Assembly (NCBI RefSeq): GCF_015351765.1
Contig: NZ_JADKQA010000002.1
Coordinates: forward strand, 268,913-332,912
Source: Clostridium vitabionis
Lineage (GTDB): Bacteria; Bacillota; Clostridia; Lachnospirales; Lachnospiraceae
DNA: 64,000 nt
Reading direction: 5' to 3'
The notes beneath the pieces are model-generated. The model was given only the letters and a program-made list of their open reading frames with translations, did no database searches and was not told the origin of the DNA. The translations under genes and the position numbers were made by a program. Of this stretch, positions 32,077 to 41,127 are shown piece after piece. Numbering within the stretch: the first letter of the stretch is position 1; every line of letters begins with the position of its first letter.

Positions 32077-34518
32077 AGCACGGTGTTTCTTGGCTACTAC
32101 TATTGCGAAGCCGGGCAAAATATCGTACAATAAGTTATCATAAACAATAACTTGAGGACGAATAAATGCCTAGCATTTCTTATCGCAATAACTCATCCGG
32201 CACACTTGTTGCTGTATGGCCAGGCTCTACGATTCAGACGGATCAGGGCCCCAGGAAGCAGGGGCAGAAGTACCTCGGAAAGGTGATCGACAAGGACCGC
32301 CTTATCTTCTGGAAACGGGATGAAGGTTACTTCCATTTCAATCCGGATGATCAGAGCATCACTGCACTTGAGGCAAAGGATGTCCCGAACGCGGAACAGA
32401 ACCCTGACGGAGCGCGAAAAGAGCGGCATGTGCTTGTGGACTTCGGCGACTCCTACTTCCTGAAAACACTGATCGATTCGATCGGCTATAACGAAGTCCT
32501 TGACTCTCTCAAATATGTGAATCGGGACACTCTGTACGCCCTCCTTTTCTATTACATCCTTGAGGGAAAGGCGAACGTGAATGCCGACAGGTGGTATCGA
32601 CAGAACTATGCATCGTACCTGTTCCCGAAGGCCAACATTTACAGCCAGCGGATCAGTGATATGCTGGCAAAGCTCGGCGACGACAGCCAGCGCAGGGACT
32701 TCCTTCTTGCGCATATCAAGTATCTGCTGAATTCAACGGATCAGGAGGTTTCTATCCTGATCGACAGCACCGGAATGCCAAACAAGTGTGATCTCCCGGT
32801 CACCCGTGTCAGCAACCATGAGGGCGATATCAATATCGAGTTCCGGATGATTGCCCTTGTTCAGCGGTCTACCGGACTGCCGATCTTCTATGAGATCATC
32901 CCGGGCAACATCGTGGATGTTTCCACGACACAGCGCATCATTGAGCTGGCGAAACAGTATCACTGCGATGTTTCTTATGCCATTGGTGATGCAGGATACT
33001 GCTGTCCCTCTACCATGGAGAAACTTGTTCTCTCTGGCATTGACTTCATGACCCGACTGAATCCCACCTATGATCTGTACAAGCAGATCCTGGATGAGCA
33101 TGCCGCGGAGCTTAAAGATGACACAAATGCGATTCGGTACAGGGACCGCATTCTCTATATCGTCAAGGTCGAGACGAAGATCGCCGTCGATCAGGAAACT
33201 GGGAAGGACGTCACAGGGTTTGTTTATCTCTGCAGAGACCGCGACAGCAGCTCCTTCAAGTACACACGGCTGATGAAGACGAAGTCTGCCAGGAAGATGA
33301 CCTGTGACCAGATCCTCGAGATTTCTGAGCAGCTTGGTGTTTTTGCCATCGTCACTACAAGAGACCTTCCTGTAGAGGAGGTCCTTCCGGAATACTATGT
33401 CCGCCAGGATATCGAGCAGTACTTTGACTTTGGCAAGAACTATGCAAAGTTCCTTCCGGTACGGCAGCACAACATGGAGACCCTGAAAGGACACATGCTG
33501 ATTGCGTTCATTGCCACGTTTCTTGTCATCGTTATCAAGAATCGGCTCGGCATGGTGGACAGCAGGTATGTGGAGGTATCCCCGGCACTCGCCAAGGCTC
33601 TGGATGAACCTTCCGAGGATGCCATGACCGACAAAAGCGGGAAGAGCTTTCTTGAACAGATCCCAGTTGGGCAGGTTTTCAGGGAATCTCCCTCCAGCCT
33701 GTTTCTGGAACTGCGTGGTCAGAAGGCGGAGGTCTTCGACGAAGTCATTCTCCCGGAGATTCCGATCCGACAGGCCAGAGATTTCTACGATGCCTTCCGG
33801 ATTGCCAGCCCTTTCAAGATCAATCGGAAGGACAATGCGCTCACCTATGTCTTCAAAGAGGGTGAGAAAAACAAACTCACAAGGAAGTACGCATTTGCAC
33901 GCAAAGCTTATCTCTCGGATGATGAAATCGAGAAAAAGCGCAAGGCAAACGAGCTGATTCGCGTGAGAAAAGCGGCGGATAAGGCAGGGCTCAGGATTGC
34001 TGAGGATGATGCCAGTGGAAAATCCGTTGCTTCTTTCGACACGAATAGCAGCGATCCGTTGACAGTACCAGAAGCCGGCGTCTCAGGTGAAAAGCCAACA
34101 GATGTCATCACAGATGGCAATGGTGCAATACCTGCTCCGGACAAAGGAAAGCAGGATGCAACTTCTGTACCGCGGACAGCCGACTCTTCAGACGGAATAA
34201 CGAAAAAGAGAGGCCGGGGCAGACCGCCTGGATCCAAGAACAAGAAGACCCTCGAGCGAGAGGCAGCCGAGGCAGCTGCAGGTATCGTACACGTCAAGAG
34301 AAAGCCAGGCAGGCCACCGGAATCCAAGAACAAGAAGACACTTGAGCGTGAGGCCAGGGAAGCAGATCTTTCCGGGACAAAGCGAGACGGGGCCTGAGCA
34401 ACAAGCGAAGTTATCATTGAGTTCCAAAAACAGGAGCCGATTACCATGGATCCGTAATATTTAGCCCATTATTTTCCGCGGGCGAAGTTCCAAAAAGCCC
34501 GCGGTTGATGGAAAGTTG
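32072..34518 (+). mobile_element. IS4/IS1634-like insertion sequence in pilin 4
   Basis: About 2447 bp flanked by a 7-bp direct repeat, AAAAGTG (32065-32071 and 34519-34525). Clear terminal inverted repeats are not visible to me; a CCGCGGGC/GCCCGCGG hairpin (about 34475-34504) lies near the right end. Removing it rebuilds the pilin frame exactly. Confidence 0.75.
32166..34397 (+). CDS. IS4/IS1634-like DDE transposase with two C-terminal AT-hook motifs
   Basis: A 743-residue transposase, long for the group. DDE core: SILIDSTGMPNKCDLP (first Asp), VSYAIGDAGYCCPSTMEKL (second Asp) and the YYVRQDIEQYFDFGKNYAKFLPVRQ segment (Glu). The unusual extension (about 620-743) ends with two AT-hook-like units, RGRGRPPGSKNKK and RKPGRPPESKNKK, each followed by TLEREA. 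AT-hooks bind the minor groove of A/T-rich DNA, so they may help target choice. The frame is intact. Confidence 0.85.
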   Translation: MPSISYRNNSSGTLVAVWPGSTIQTDQGPRKQGQKYLGKVIDKDRLIFWKRDEGYFHFNPDDQSITALEAKDVPNAEQNPDGARKERHVLVDFGDSYFLKTLIDSIGYNEVLDSLKYVNRDTLYALLFYYILEGKANVNADRWYRQNYASYLFPKANIYSQRISDMLAKLGDDSQRRDFLLAHIKYLLNSTDQEVSILIDSTGMPNKCDLPVTRVSNHEGDINIEFRMIALVQRSTGLPIFYEIIPGNIVDVSTTQRIIELAKQYHCDVSYAIGDAGYCCPSTMEKLVLSGIDFMTRLNPTYDLYKQILDEHAAELKDDTNAIRYRDRILYIVKVETKIAVDQETGKDVTGFVYLCRDRDSSSFKYTRLMKTKSARKMTCDQILEISEQLGVFAIVTTRDLPVEEVLPEYYVRQDIEQYFDFGKNYAKFLPVRQHNMETLKGHMLIAFIATFLVIVIKNRLGMVDSRYVEVSPALAKALDEPSEDAMTDKSGKSFLEQIPVGQVFRESPSSLFLELRGQKAEVFDEVILPEIPIRQARDFYDAFRIASPFKINRKDNALTYVFKEGEKNKLTRKYAFARKAYLSDDEIEKKRKANELIRVRKAADKAGLRIAEDDASGKSVASFDTNSSDPLTVPEAGVSGEKPTDVITDGNGAIPAPDKGKQDATSVPRTADSSDGITKKRGRGRPPGSKNKKTLEREAAEAAAGIVHVKRKPGRPPESKNKKTLEREAREADLSGTKRDGA

Positions 34519-34914
34519 AAAAGTGTAAAGTTATCAACATACCCGGGAATTAGAGTTAATTCCTCGATAAATGAATGGAATAAGGAAATAGAAAATAAAA
34601 GCAATTACGACATTGTTCCTGGAAAAGTCTATTCCTATAATGGAAATATTTATTTTGGAACTCAAAATAAAAATATAGACAATTATTGGATTACGATTGG
34701 TAATCCGGATAAATTTACTAGCTGGAGTGCTATGGCTAAATATACTGGTACTATTAGAGAGTTGTCATACTTCACCAGTTGGGATAAAGCTGTTTCAGCC
34801 GGTGATTTGTGTAAGGTTGGTAAGGATTATTATGTTTTCAAAGATGGGGGAAATACATCATCTGGGCCAGAAAAGGAGCCTGGGCGATGGCAGAAGATTT
34901 ACCTGAATGAATAA
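34519..34914 (+). pseudogene. type IV pilin 4, 3' part
   Basis: The frame reads KSVKLSTYPGIRVNSSINEW and continues to a C-terminal module, DLCKVGKDYYVFKDGG ... EKEPGRWQKIY, resembling small carbohydrate-binding folds rich in Trp and Tyr. It would be the tail of pilin 4. AAA AGT G at 34519 lines up in codon phase with 32065. It has no start of its own other than a TTG supplied by the IS end. AT-rich compared with the locus. Confidence 0.75.
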
Positions 34915-35010
34915 GATGATAATAAAGTTCACAGCCTGCATCATTTTTTCGTCCTCATCAGATTATATTTACACAAGGACGGTCAGATAACAATTACGAA
35001 TGCGTGAAAA

Positions 35011-35045
35011 GAGGGCGGTACAGACGTGATGCTGTATCGCCCTCT
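35011..35045. terminator. bidirectional terminator hairpin
   Basis: GAGGGCGGTACAG and CTGTATCGCCCTC pair almost perfectly around a short loop. Confidence 0.7.
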
Positions 35046-35050
35046 GGCTG

Positions 35051-35161
35051 TTATTCTGATTCGAACTGATCGTGAAGCTCTTTAATTTCGTTTCGATAAT
35101 TTCTGATCATTCGATCTGAGACCTTGAGCATGCTTGCTACCATTTGAGTTGACTGATACAT
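35051..35161 (-). pseudogene. remnant of a helix-turn-helix protein
   Basis: On the minus strand a 36-residue frame reads STQMVASMLKVSDRMIRNYR followed by NEIKELHDQFESE. It looks like a single HTH with the start of a coiled coil, cut from a larger regulator. Adjacent to the terminator. Confidence 0.4.
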
Positions 35162-35301
35162 ATGGCAAACCAAATGCATCAAATAAGCCTCATGGAGATT
35201 TGGGAGAAGGCTTTAACAAGTATAAGACTACCTATGTAGAATTTTTATTTGATTCAAAGAAAACAGGAGACTTACAATACGTTTATATATATCAAGGGTA
35301 G
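35155..35301 (+). pseudogene. type IV pilin 5 relic (C-terminal end only)
   Basis: The frame from 35155 reads HGDLGEGFNKYKTTYVEFLF then DSKKTGDLQYVYIYQ and a stop. It matches the last 40 residues of pilin 2 (HGDMGKDF...FDSKGTGNLQYAYIF) closely. The conserved pilin N-terminus is missing. Confidence 0.7.
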
Positions 35302-35375
35302 AAAGAGGTAAACTAGCACATATTGATGACTTACTTTGCATTATATATTTTTGGAGGGAAAGCTAGAGGATCATC

Positions 35376-35687
35376 ATGAATTTAGAAGACTTCACAGATA
35401 AAGAACAGAAACAAATCAACGCCGGCCTCTCTACCGCCAAAATCACCGACAAAGAGGCTGCTGACAAGATCCTTGCTCTCGTCCCACAGGAGTGGATCAA
35501 GAAGATCCCCTTCTTCGTGAGAAAGCACGCAACGACGAAAACCATCGATCGGATCGCCAATCAGTATCCTGAGCTGTATGCAGTTGCAAAGAACCCGGGA
35601 GAACTGCCGGAAAAAGAGCGTGAAGAGCTTAGAACGATCATCACGGATATCTTCAAAGAGAAGATGAACAAGCACAATATCAAATAA
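35376..35687 (+). CDS. hypothetical helical protein inside the pilin array
   Basis: A 103-residue soluble, charged and probably all-helical protein (DKEAADKILALVPQEWIKKI, KEREELRTIITDIFKEK). I do not recognise a family. It has no signal or pilin leader. AGAGGATC precedes the ATG, and a terminator follows. Confidence 0.5.
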   Translation: MNLEDFTDKEQKQINAGLSTAKITDKEAADKILALVPQEWIKKIPFFVRKHATTKTIDRIANQYPELYAVAKNPGELPEKEREELRTIITDIFKEKMNKHNIK

Positions 35688-35755
35688 CGGATGCCGTATC
35701 ACAATACTGAATGAGCGGTTCAGAGACTTTCACTGTACCAATGACATCGATGAGA

Positions 35756-35798
35756 CCCGGAATAAACGGACAATCCAGCCCGCTTGTTTCGGGTTTTT
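35756..35798 (+). terminator. intrinsic terminator after the hypothetical gene
   Basis: CCCGGAATAAACGG pairs with CCGCTTGTTTCGGG, followed by TTTTT. Confidence 0.6.
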
Positions 35799-35823
35799 CA
35801 GCAATCATAGGAGGTGTGATCTC

Positions 35824-36717
35824 ATGTGGACAAAGAACAAAAAAGGCTTCACACTAGCGGAACTTTTGATCGTAGTTGCCATAATCGGAGTACTTGTCGC
35901 GATATCCATTCCAATTTTCAGCAGTCAGCTAGAGAAATCACGATTTGCAGTAGACCAGTCAAATGTCAGAAATGCGAAGGCCACTGCGGCAGCGGAATAT
36001 TTGAGCACGGGAGCCAGTGGAGAAGTAGAGTATTATTATGACGCATCCAGCGGCAAGGTTACGTCGGATTTTGCAGCAGCGAAGCAGATACCTGGCTACG
36101 GCAAATCTACGATGAAGGAAGAAGGCGTAGAAGGCACTGGTAAAAGTAATGGGATGGCAGGCATTGTTATGGTTACCATTGATACCGCGGGGATAGGAGA
36201 GGTGCGCTGGACAAAGAATGATATTGAATACGTTCGGGACGATGCTAAATCCTATCTGTCCGAAGATGGTAAGAGCCTGATCTTTAAACCGACGGGTCTG
36301 AAAATATTGTCTTTTAAGGATTCACAGACACCGCTGCAGCAGTTATCAGAAGAGGAAAAAAGTAAGGTAATCACCATTTCTTTTGAAGCAAACAATGAAT
36401 ATCCTGATGACCTCAGTCGAAACGGGCAGGGGAGAGGTATGAATTTTGAGAATCAGTTCAATGGATATTCCAATGTGACGAGACTTGATTTATCCGGCAT
36501 CAGTCTTTCAAGAATCAAATTAGAAGACTGGAAAGCTTTACCCAGCTTGAATACCATTGTTCTTCCTACAGCGACAATTAAAGATCCCTTCAATATTCCT
36601 GGAAATTGGTACTGTGTGGATGGTGGAGAAAAGGTATACCTTCCGAAGAATAAAGACGGTTCAAGAGTGAATAAGAATACTAGTGGATTGGAAGGAAAAA
36701 CTATCCATAAAGATTGA
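35824..36717 (+). CDS. type IV pilin-like protein 6, long, with LRR-like tail
   Basis: A 297-residue prepilin with leader MWTKNKKGFTLAELL and the standard cleavage site, an A-helix and an alpha/beta head. The C-terminal third (about 225-285) has leucine-rich-repeat style spacing: VTRLDLSGISLSRIKL and WKALPSLNTIVLP. It is about twice as long as pilin 1. An AGGAGGTG ribosome site precedes the ATG. Intact. Confidence 0.8.
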   Translation: MWTKNKKGFTLAELLIVVAIIGVLVAISIPIFSSQLEKSRFAVDQSNVRNAKATAAAEYLSTGASGEVEYYYDASSGKVTSDFAAAKQIPGYGKSTMKEEGVEGTGKSNGMAGIVMVTIDTAGIGEVRWTKNDIEYVRDDAKSYLSEDGKSLIFKPTGLKILSFKDSQTPLQQLSEEEKSKVITISFEANNEYPDDLSRNGQGRGMNFENQFNGYSNVTRLDLSGISLSRIKLEDWKALPSLNTIVLPTATIKDPFNIPGNWYCVDGGEKVYLPKNKDGSRVNKNTSGLEGKTIHKD

Positions 36718-36733
36718 AGTTGAGTGATGATAC

Positions 36734-36802
36734 ATGATGAAGAAGAAAAACAAGAATAAAGGCTTCACACTTGCGGAAAGTCAAGTCCAAATTTGTGTGT
36801 AA
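36734..36802 (+). pseudogene. type IV pilin 7, cut by an IS256-type end
   Basis: MMKKKNKNKGFTLAE is a pilin leader; after Glu the sequence changes to the IS256 terminal region and stops within eight codons. Only the first 15 codons are pilin. Confidence 0.75.
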
Positions 36803-37907
36803 ATTGATTTTCTCTTAGGTGCCTGTGGCGCCGGAGGATGCCTTGCATCCCTTGGCTGTCCACAAGCTCTCTTGAAGGAGGCGTCAAGGGTGTGCGGTCA
36901 GCGCAACCTCGAAGAGGTTCCCTTGACGGCGCCTGAAAGCGTGCTATGTCTCAGGCTGCCCGGAGTTTTTGTTGTTTCTCTGCCAGTGGCCTGGGGTGAG
37001 TAACCGTGCTGGATTTGATCAGCGCTGCATATGCCGCCGGGCTGAATATAGCCCTCCTGGCATTTAGTACATCGTTCCTTTCCAACAAAACAGAATCCAT
37101 CAGCCGCAGCAGCGAGCTTTCATTTGGAAAGATCCCGATGACAGAAGAACGGCGTTTCAGCTCTTTGTTTAACTGCTCTATGTGGTTCGACGTCCTGAAA
37201 TGTTTCCGGAGGTATTTCGGAAGTGTCATAACAGTCCTGGCCCTTTCGAACCCTTCATCCAGGCACATCATGGCAGATTCAGCGACATCCTTGTAATCGG
37301 CGATGATCGCATCCCGCTTCTTCCGAGCGGCATCTATCATTTCGCAGTTCCACATTTCCTGAAGCTCTGCCCGGATCCCCGCCTGATATTTCTTAGGCGC
37401 TTTTTCCGAGATAACTTCGGAAAATGAAACTGGCAGCGCTGCCACGGATCATTCGGGAACACCTTGCGGGTCGCTACACCGCTGACAACCATCTCCGCCA
37501 TGCTGGTGATCAGAGCGGCTTCACTCCGGGAATAGTTCTCGAAGACAAGAGTCTTGAACGGGACATTGCGATGCCTGGGTACCGTTAATGTGATCCGCCC
37601 TATCCGGGTCTTAAGTTCACGCTCCCGTGTGCCGTTGCGGCTGTCTGTGCGCTCTTCTGACCGCTCATATGGCTCTGCTTTAAGCTGGGCAGTGGATTCC
37701 TGCCATCAGTATGCTGTTAAGGCTGCTCCGGAGCAGCTCGCGGAACGCCTGATCATGATCTTTTGAAAGAAGCTGTAGAATTTCCTCCTGATTCAATGTA
37801 ATATTGAGTTGAGCCATTTGTTCATCCTCCTCGGTATTATGTTGATTGTGGAGATTTTCATTATACCTAAGAGATGAGCTCTTGGCTCTTTTATTTTTTT
37901 AATTTAC
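36796..37907 (-). mobile_element. degraded IS256-family element
   Basis: The transposase reads on the minus strand from an ATG near 37818 (AQLNITLNQEEILQLLSKD, then FKTLVFENYSRSEAALITSM and MVVSGVATRKV). It jumps after an internal deletion to WQRCQFHF and, after a frameshift near 37425, to KAPKKYQAGIRAEL and TSNHIEQLNKELKRRS (to 36951). The middle of the catalytic domain is missing. The right end interrupts pilin 7. Confidence 0.75.
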
Positions 37908-37919
37908 ACCATTATAAGG

Positions 37920-38051
37920 GCATTACCGGTTACGCTTTCTGGAATTGCCAGAAGGTATGGAACCAGCGTATCTGCCATCCAGAAGCTGAACGCCTCCTTG
38001 ATCAAAAATGTAAACCTGATCCGGGTGGGGTGGAAGATCCGGGTGAGATAA
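37920..38051 (+). pseudogene. LysM-domain C-terminal remnant
   Basis: The frame reads LSGIARRYGTSVSAIQKLN then KNVNLIRVGWKIRVR and a stop: a single LysM peptidoglycan-binding repeat, as found at the end of phage lysins or cell-wall hydrolases. The rest of the gene is lost at the IS256 end. Confidence 0.65.
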
Positions 38052-38056
38052 AAAGA

Positions 38057-38094
38057 ACCTGTGGGCACCTAACAAGATGCCTACAGGTAATTTT
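38057..38094 (+). terminator. intrinsic terminator after the LysM remnant
   Basis: ACCTGTGGGCA and TGCCTACAGGT arms followed by AATTTT. Confidence 0.65.
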
Positions 38095-38169
38095 AAGCAG
38101 AAAAATAGAGCCCGATCTCTCGATAAGGCCCTTGCAAAAGCATTGCTACTTTTTTCTTGTATCTACAGT

Positions 38170-39123
38170 TTAGGCGATTGGAAACCAGTTGTCAATGACT
38201 AATTGCAAAAAATCAAAGGTTGATGAAATCAGTGAATTGCCAACATAGTATTTTGGATGTCTGAGCATACGATTTCCAAATACATGGAGCTTTTGAGCTG
38301 CTTTGCTGTGTACGCCTTTACTTGTCACAATCTTATTATGCATAAAGAGAATGGAAATTAAACCCTGAATGCGTTCATTGCTCATTTGATTTGCACGGAT
38401 GTTACGGTTCAAGCCATGAATATGAGAGAGCTTTTGCGTTATAAGGAAGCTTGTGCCATATCGAGAGGTGTTTCTATGCAGATCATTTATAATACAGTCG
38501 CTATGAGCACAAGCATTGCGAATATTCTTGCACTGCAAGAGTATAAATAGATTTTTTTGCATGTCTTTCGATTTAAATCGATGGGCACAGAAACGATAGA
38601 AATATAGCATGGTTCCAAGTGGTATGAGCTCGAGAAAAACCCAAACAGGAAGATTGGAGATGTATTTCTTGTAAATATCACCGGTGTAAATACTGTTTCG
38701 GTTTTGTTCTAATTCTCTTTGCAGATGTTTTTTATGCTCAGCATCAAGAGAGTTTATATAGTCAATTACGATCTGATAGCCGTCTTCATTATGATTTTCG
38801 ATTTCTCGAAGCAGTTCCAGCTTGGTGAAATGCTCAATATCAAGCGATAATTGGAGAAAGGTGTATCGAAGCTCCATATCGATTATTGCGAGATCCTGAA
38901 GGTAGCCAAAGTCAAGATTGACGTATTTATCAATTGGATTCTGGTTTGCGTCAAGCTGTTTGTTGTAGTTCTTCCGATATGAAGCTACACGAAAATAGTT
39001 ATTGTTATTTCTCATATAATCGGCAGCATCATTCGGCGAGACAATATGAAAAGTGATGCCCTTTTGCTGCATATGAGCAACGAGCTCTTGAGCGGATTTA
39101 ATAGGTTTTACGATTGTGCCCAT
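38170..39123 (-). CDS. Abi_2 family (AbiD/AbiF-like) HEPN abortive-infection protein
   Basis: A 317-residue protein of the Abi_2 family. The N-terminal region has ADYMRNNNNYFRVASYRKNY, and the middle has FGYLQDLAIIDMELRYTFLQLSLDIEHFTKLELL. The HEPN active-site motif is CKNIRNACAHSD (R-x4-H). Such proteins are thought to act as RNases that stop phage growth. The gene is AT-rich and sits between inverted IS256 end sequences and next to a phage-type LysM relic, which suggests it was acquired. Intact start and stop. Confidence 0.82.
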   Translation of the reverse strand: MGTIVKPIKSAQELVAHMQQKGITFHIVSPNDAADYMRNNNNYFRVASYRKNYNKQLDANQNPIDKYVNLDFGYLQDLAIIDMELRYTFLQLSLDIEHFTKLELLREIENHNEDGYQIVIDYINSLDAEHKKHLQRELEQNRNSIYTGDIYKKYISNLPVWVFLELIPLGTMLYFYRFCAHRFKSKDMQKNLFILLQCKNIRNACAHSDCIINDLHRNTSRYGTSFLITQKLSHIHGLNRNIRANQMSNERIQGLISILFMHNKIVTSKGVHSKAAQKLHVFGNRMLRHPKYYVGNSLISSTFDFLQLVIDNWFPIA

Positions 39124-39225
39124 GAAAATTCGATTCCTCTATTGTTCTTTGGCAAGCGAATGGCAGGTATTTATAATTGATTGTACATAATTTCCTTAAT
39201 AAGATCAATGAACTGATAGAGTCCA

Positions 39226-39339
39226 TATAATGGTGTAAATTCAATAATTCAAAAGAGCCAAGAGCTCATCTCTTAGGTATAATGAAAATCTCCACAATCA
39301 ACATAATACCGAGGAGGATGAACAAATGGCTCAGCTCAA
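39226..39339 (+). mobile_element. IS256-type left end fragment (inverted copy)
   Basis: About 110 bases nearly identical to the left end at 37807-37907 but on the other strand, from ATAATGGTGTAAATT through the ribosome site GAGGAGG and the first transposase codons (ATGGCTCAGCTCAA). The frame then leaves the IS sequence. Confidence 0.8.
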
Positions 39340-39720
39340 GAGCTGGATGGAGATACCTTGACATAGGACCACTTTTTTACTATGCGCGACAGTTGTATGG
39401 TTTAAAGAAAAGTATTTTATTTTGCGCAGAGGTTGTTATAATGATATCTGCAAATAAGGAAAAGCAAGACATACTTTGGTAAAATTATGTTCACAGGCGG
39501 AAGTGCTTGTCACCATCAGCCCTGCCGCTTTTATCATATCCGTGTAAGATGCGCTGTCTGCCTCTCTGCGGGAGGAAAGTACGATACGGCCTGTTTCCCC
39601 GCGGTGTGAACAGAATGCCGAATGGCACAGGGAACAGCACAGAGAATCGCACAAAGATAGCATAGAGAATTATATAGAAAGGACTGGAGGATACCTGATA
39701 TCCGAAAATACAAGATAAAC
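39340..39720. other. intergenic region without recognisable genes
   Basis: A frame of about 66 codons starts in the IS256 end but shows no family resemblance and is probably chance. The rest is moderately AT-rich with a weak ribosome-like GGAGG at about 39686, too far from the next ATG to serve it. I see no other feature. Confidence 0.4.
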
Positions 39721-41094
39721 ATGACATCAGAGAAGATACAGAATGATGATCCCACAAAACTCAGACTATTGGACGATATCCCGGTGCCATACGCGGTGTT
39801 CCGGGCACTTTTTGATTCTTCCCGTCACCGGGTGGTGAATACGCGGTATCTATATGTGAATGATGCGTATTGCCGGATGGCAGGGCGTCAGAGGGAAGAA
39901 TTGATTGACCGTGAGTTTCTGGAGCTATATCCTTCTCGTGATATCTGGTTTCCTTATTGCCAGCAGGCACTGGAAGAGAACAGGACGGTGCATGCATGTT
40001 TCTATTCGGAGGAAGCGAAGCACTGGTTGGATTTCACCGTAGGCCCTGCTTCCGGGAAGGATAACGTCGCATTCATCTTTACCAATGTCGATGAATCCGT
40101 TCTGAAAAGTCGGCGTGACAAGAATACCGACAATATCATCCTCCTGATTTCCAAGCTTCTGAATAATGAAGAAAATTATGAGGAAAGCATGAATCATGCC
40201 CTGGAGCAGCTCAGCGTCTTTATTCATCCGGACCGCCTGTATGTCCTGGAGACCGATGGCAAGACCGTCAGCAACACCTTTGAGTGGTGTGCGGAAGGCG
40301 TGACGCCGGAGATCCAGACTCTGCAGGATTTGAACTATAAGGAATATCTCGGCGGATGGGAGAAGTACCTGGAAAAGAGCCCAAGTGTCATCATTGCGGA
40401 TATCGAGGAACTGAAGGATGATGACCTTGTGGATTACGAGAATCTGAAACGGCAGGGAATCCACCGGCTGGCTGCGGCGCCATTTTACGATAACGGGAAA
40501 TTGATCGGGTATCTCGGGGCGGATAACTATGAGCAAAATGACCTTGTCAATACGCAGGCGGTTCTGACTTCGATCTCTTACTTCATTGGGGCGAAGATCG
40601 TCAATCACCGGCTGATGGAAGACCTCAACCGGCTGAGCAGGACGGATATTCTGACCGGTGTGTTCAACCGCAACGCGATGATCGGGAAGATCGCTGAGCT
40701 TGCGGGGCATCATATTCCGGTCGGCCTGATCTACGCGGATGTGAATAATCTGAAAAATACCAACGATACGGAAGGGCACGGAGCGGGAGATCAGGCCCTT
40801 CGGGACACTGCAGGAAAGCTGGTATTGCAGTTCGGGAAGGAGAATGTCTACCGGGCTGGTGGCGATGAGTTCGTGGTCATGATCCCGGAGATCGCGCAGG
40901 AAGCATTTGGCGCGGAGTACAAAGCATTTTTGGAGAAACTGGGAGGCCAAAAGCCGATGCAGTTTTCTTCCGGTGCGTACTGGTGTCCCGACAGCCGCGG
41001 AATCGAAGAAGCGCTGCGGGCTGCTGACCAGCAGATGTACGGGCAGAAGAGAAATTTCTATGAGAGAAGCGGGTTCGACCGAAGAAGAAACTGA
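39721..41094 (+). CDS. PAS-GAF-GGDEF diguanylate cyclase
   Basis: A 457-residue cytosolic sensor that would make c-di-GMP. A PAS domain (about 20-135; YLYVNDAYCRMAGRQREEL), a GAF-like domain (about 140-300; LAAAPFYDNGKLIGYLGADN) and a GGDEF domain (about 310-450). The active-site loop is RAGGDEFVVM (about 378-387), with DILTGVFNRN and YADVNNLKNTND upstream. No RxxD inhibitory site precedes the loop. First gene of the c-di-GMP cluster; the ribosome site is weak. Confidence 0.9.
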   Translation: MTSEKIQNDDPTKLRLLDDIPVPYAVFRALFDSSRHRVVNTRYLYVNDAYCRMAGRQREELIDREFLELYPSRDIWFPYCQQALEENRTVHACFYSEEAKHWLDFTVGPASGKDNVAFIFTNVDESVLKSRRDKNTDNIILLISKLLNNEENYEESMNHALEQLSVFIHPDRLYVLETDGKTVSNTFEWCAEGVTPEIQTLQDLNYKEYLGGWEKYLEKSPSVIIADIEELKDDDLVDYENLKRQGIHRLAAAPFYDNGKLIGYLGADNYEQNDLVNTQAVLTSISYFIGAKIVNHRLMEDLNRLSRTDILTGVFNRNAMIGKIAELAGHHIPVGLIYADVNNLKNTNDTEGHGAGDQALRDTAGKLVLQFGKENVYRAGGDEFVVMIPEIAQEAFGAEYKAFLEKLGGQKPMQFSSGAYWCPDSRGIEEALRAADQQMYGQKRNFYERSGFDRRRN

Positions 41095-41127
41095 TGAGCT
41101 GAAGCGGGTTTGACCGGAGAAGGAACG

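Noticed and set aside
39282-39482. 66-codon frame after the IS256 end
   Set aside because: It starts inside IS sequence and shows no family features or plausible ribosome site.
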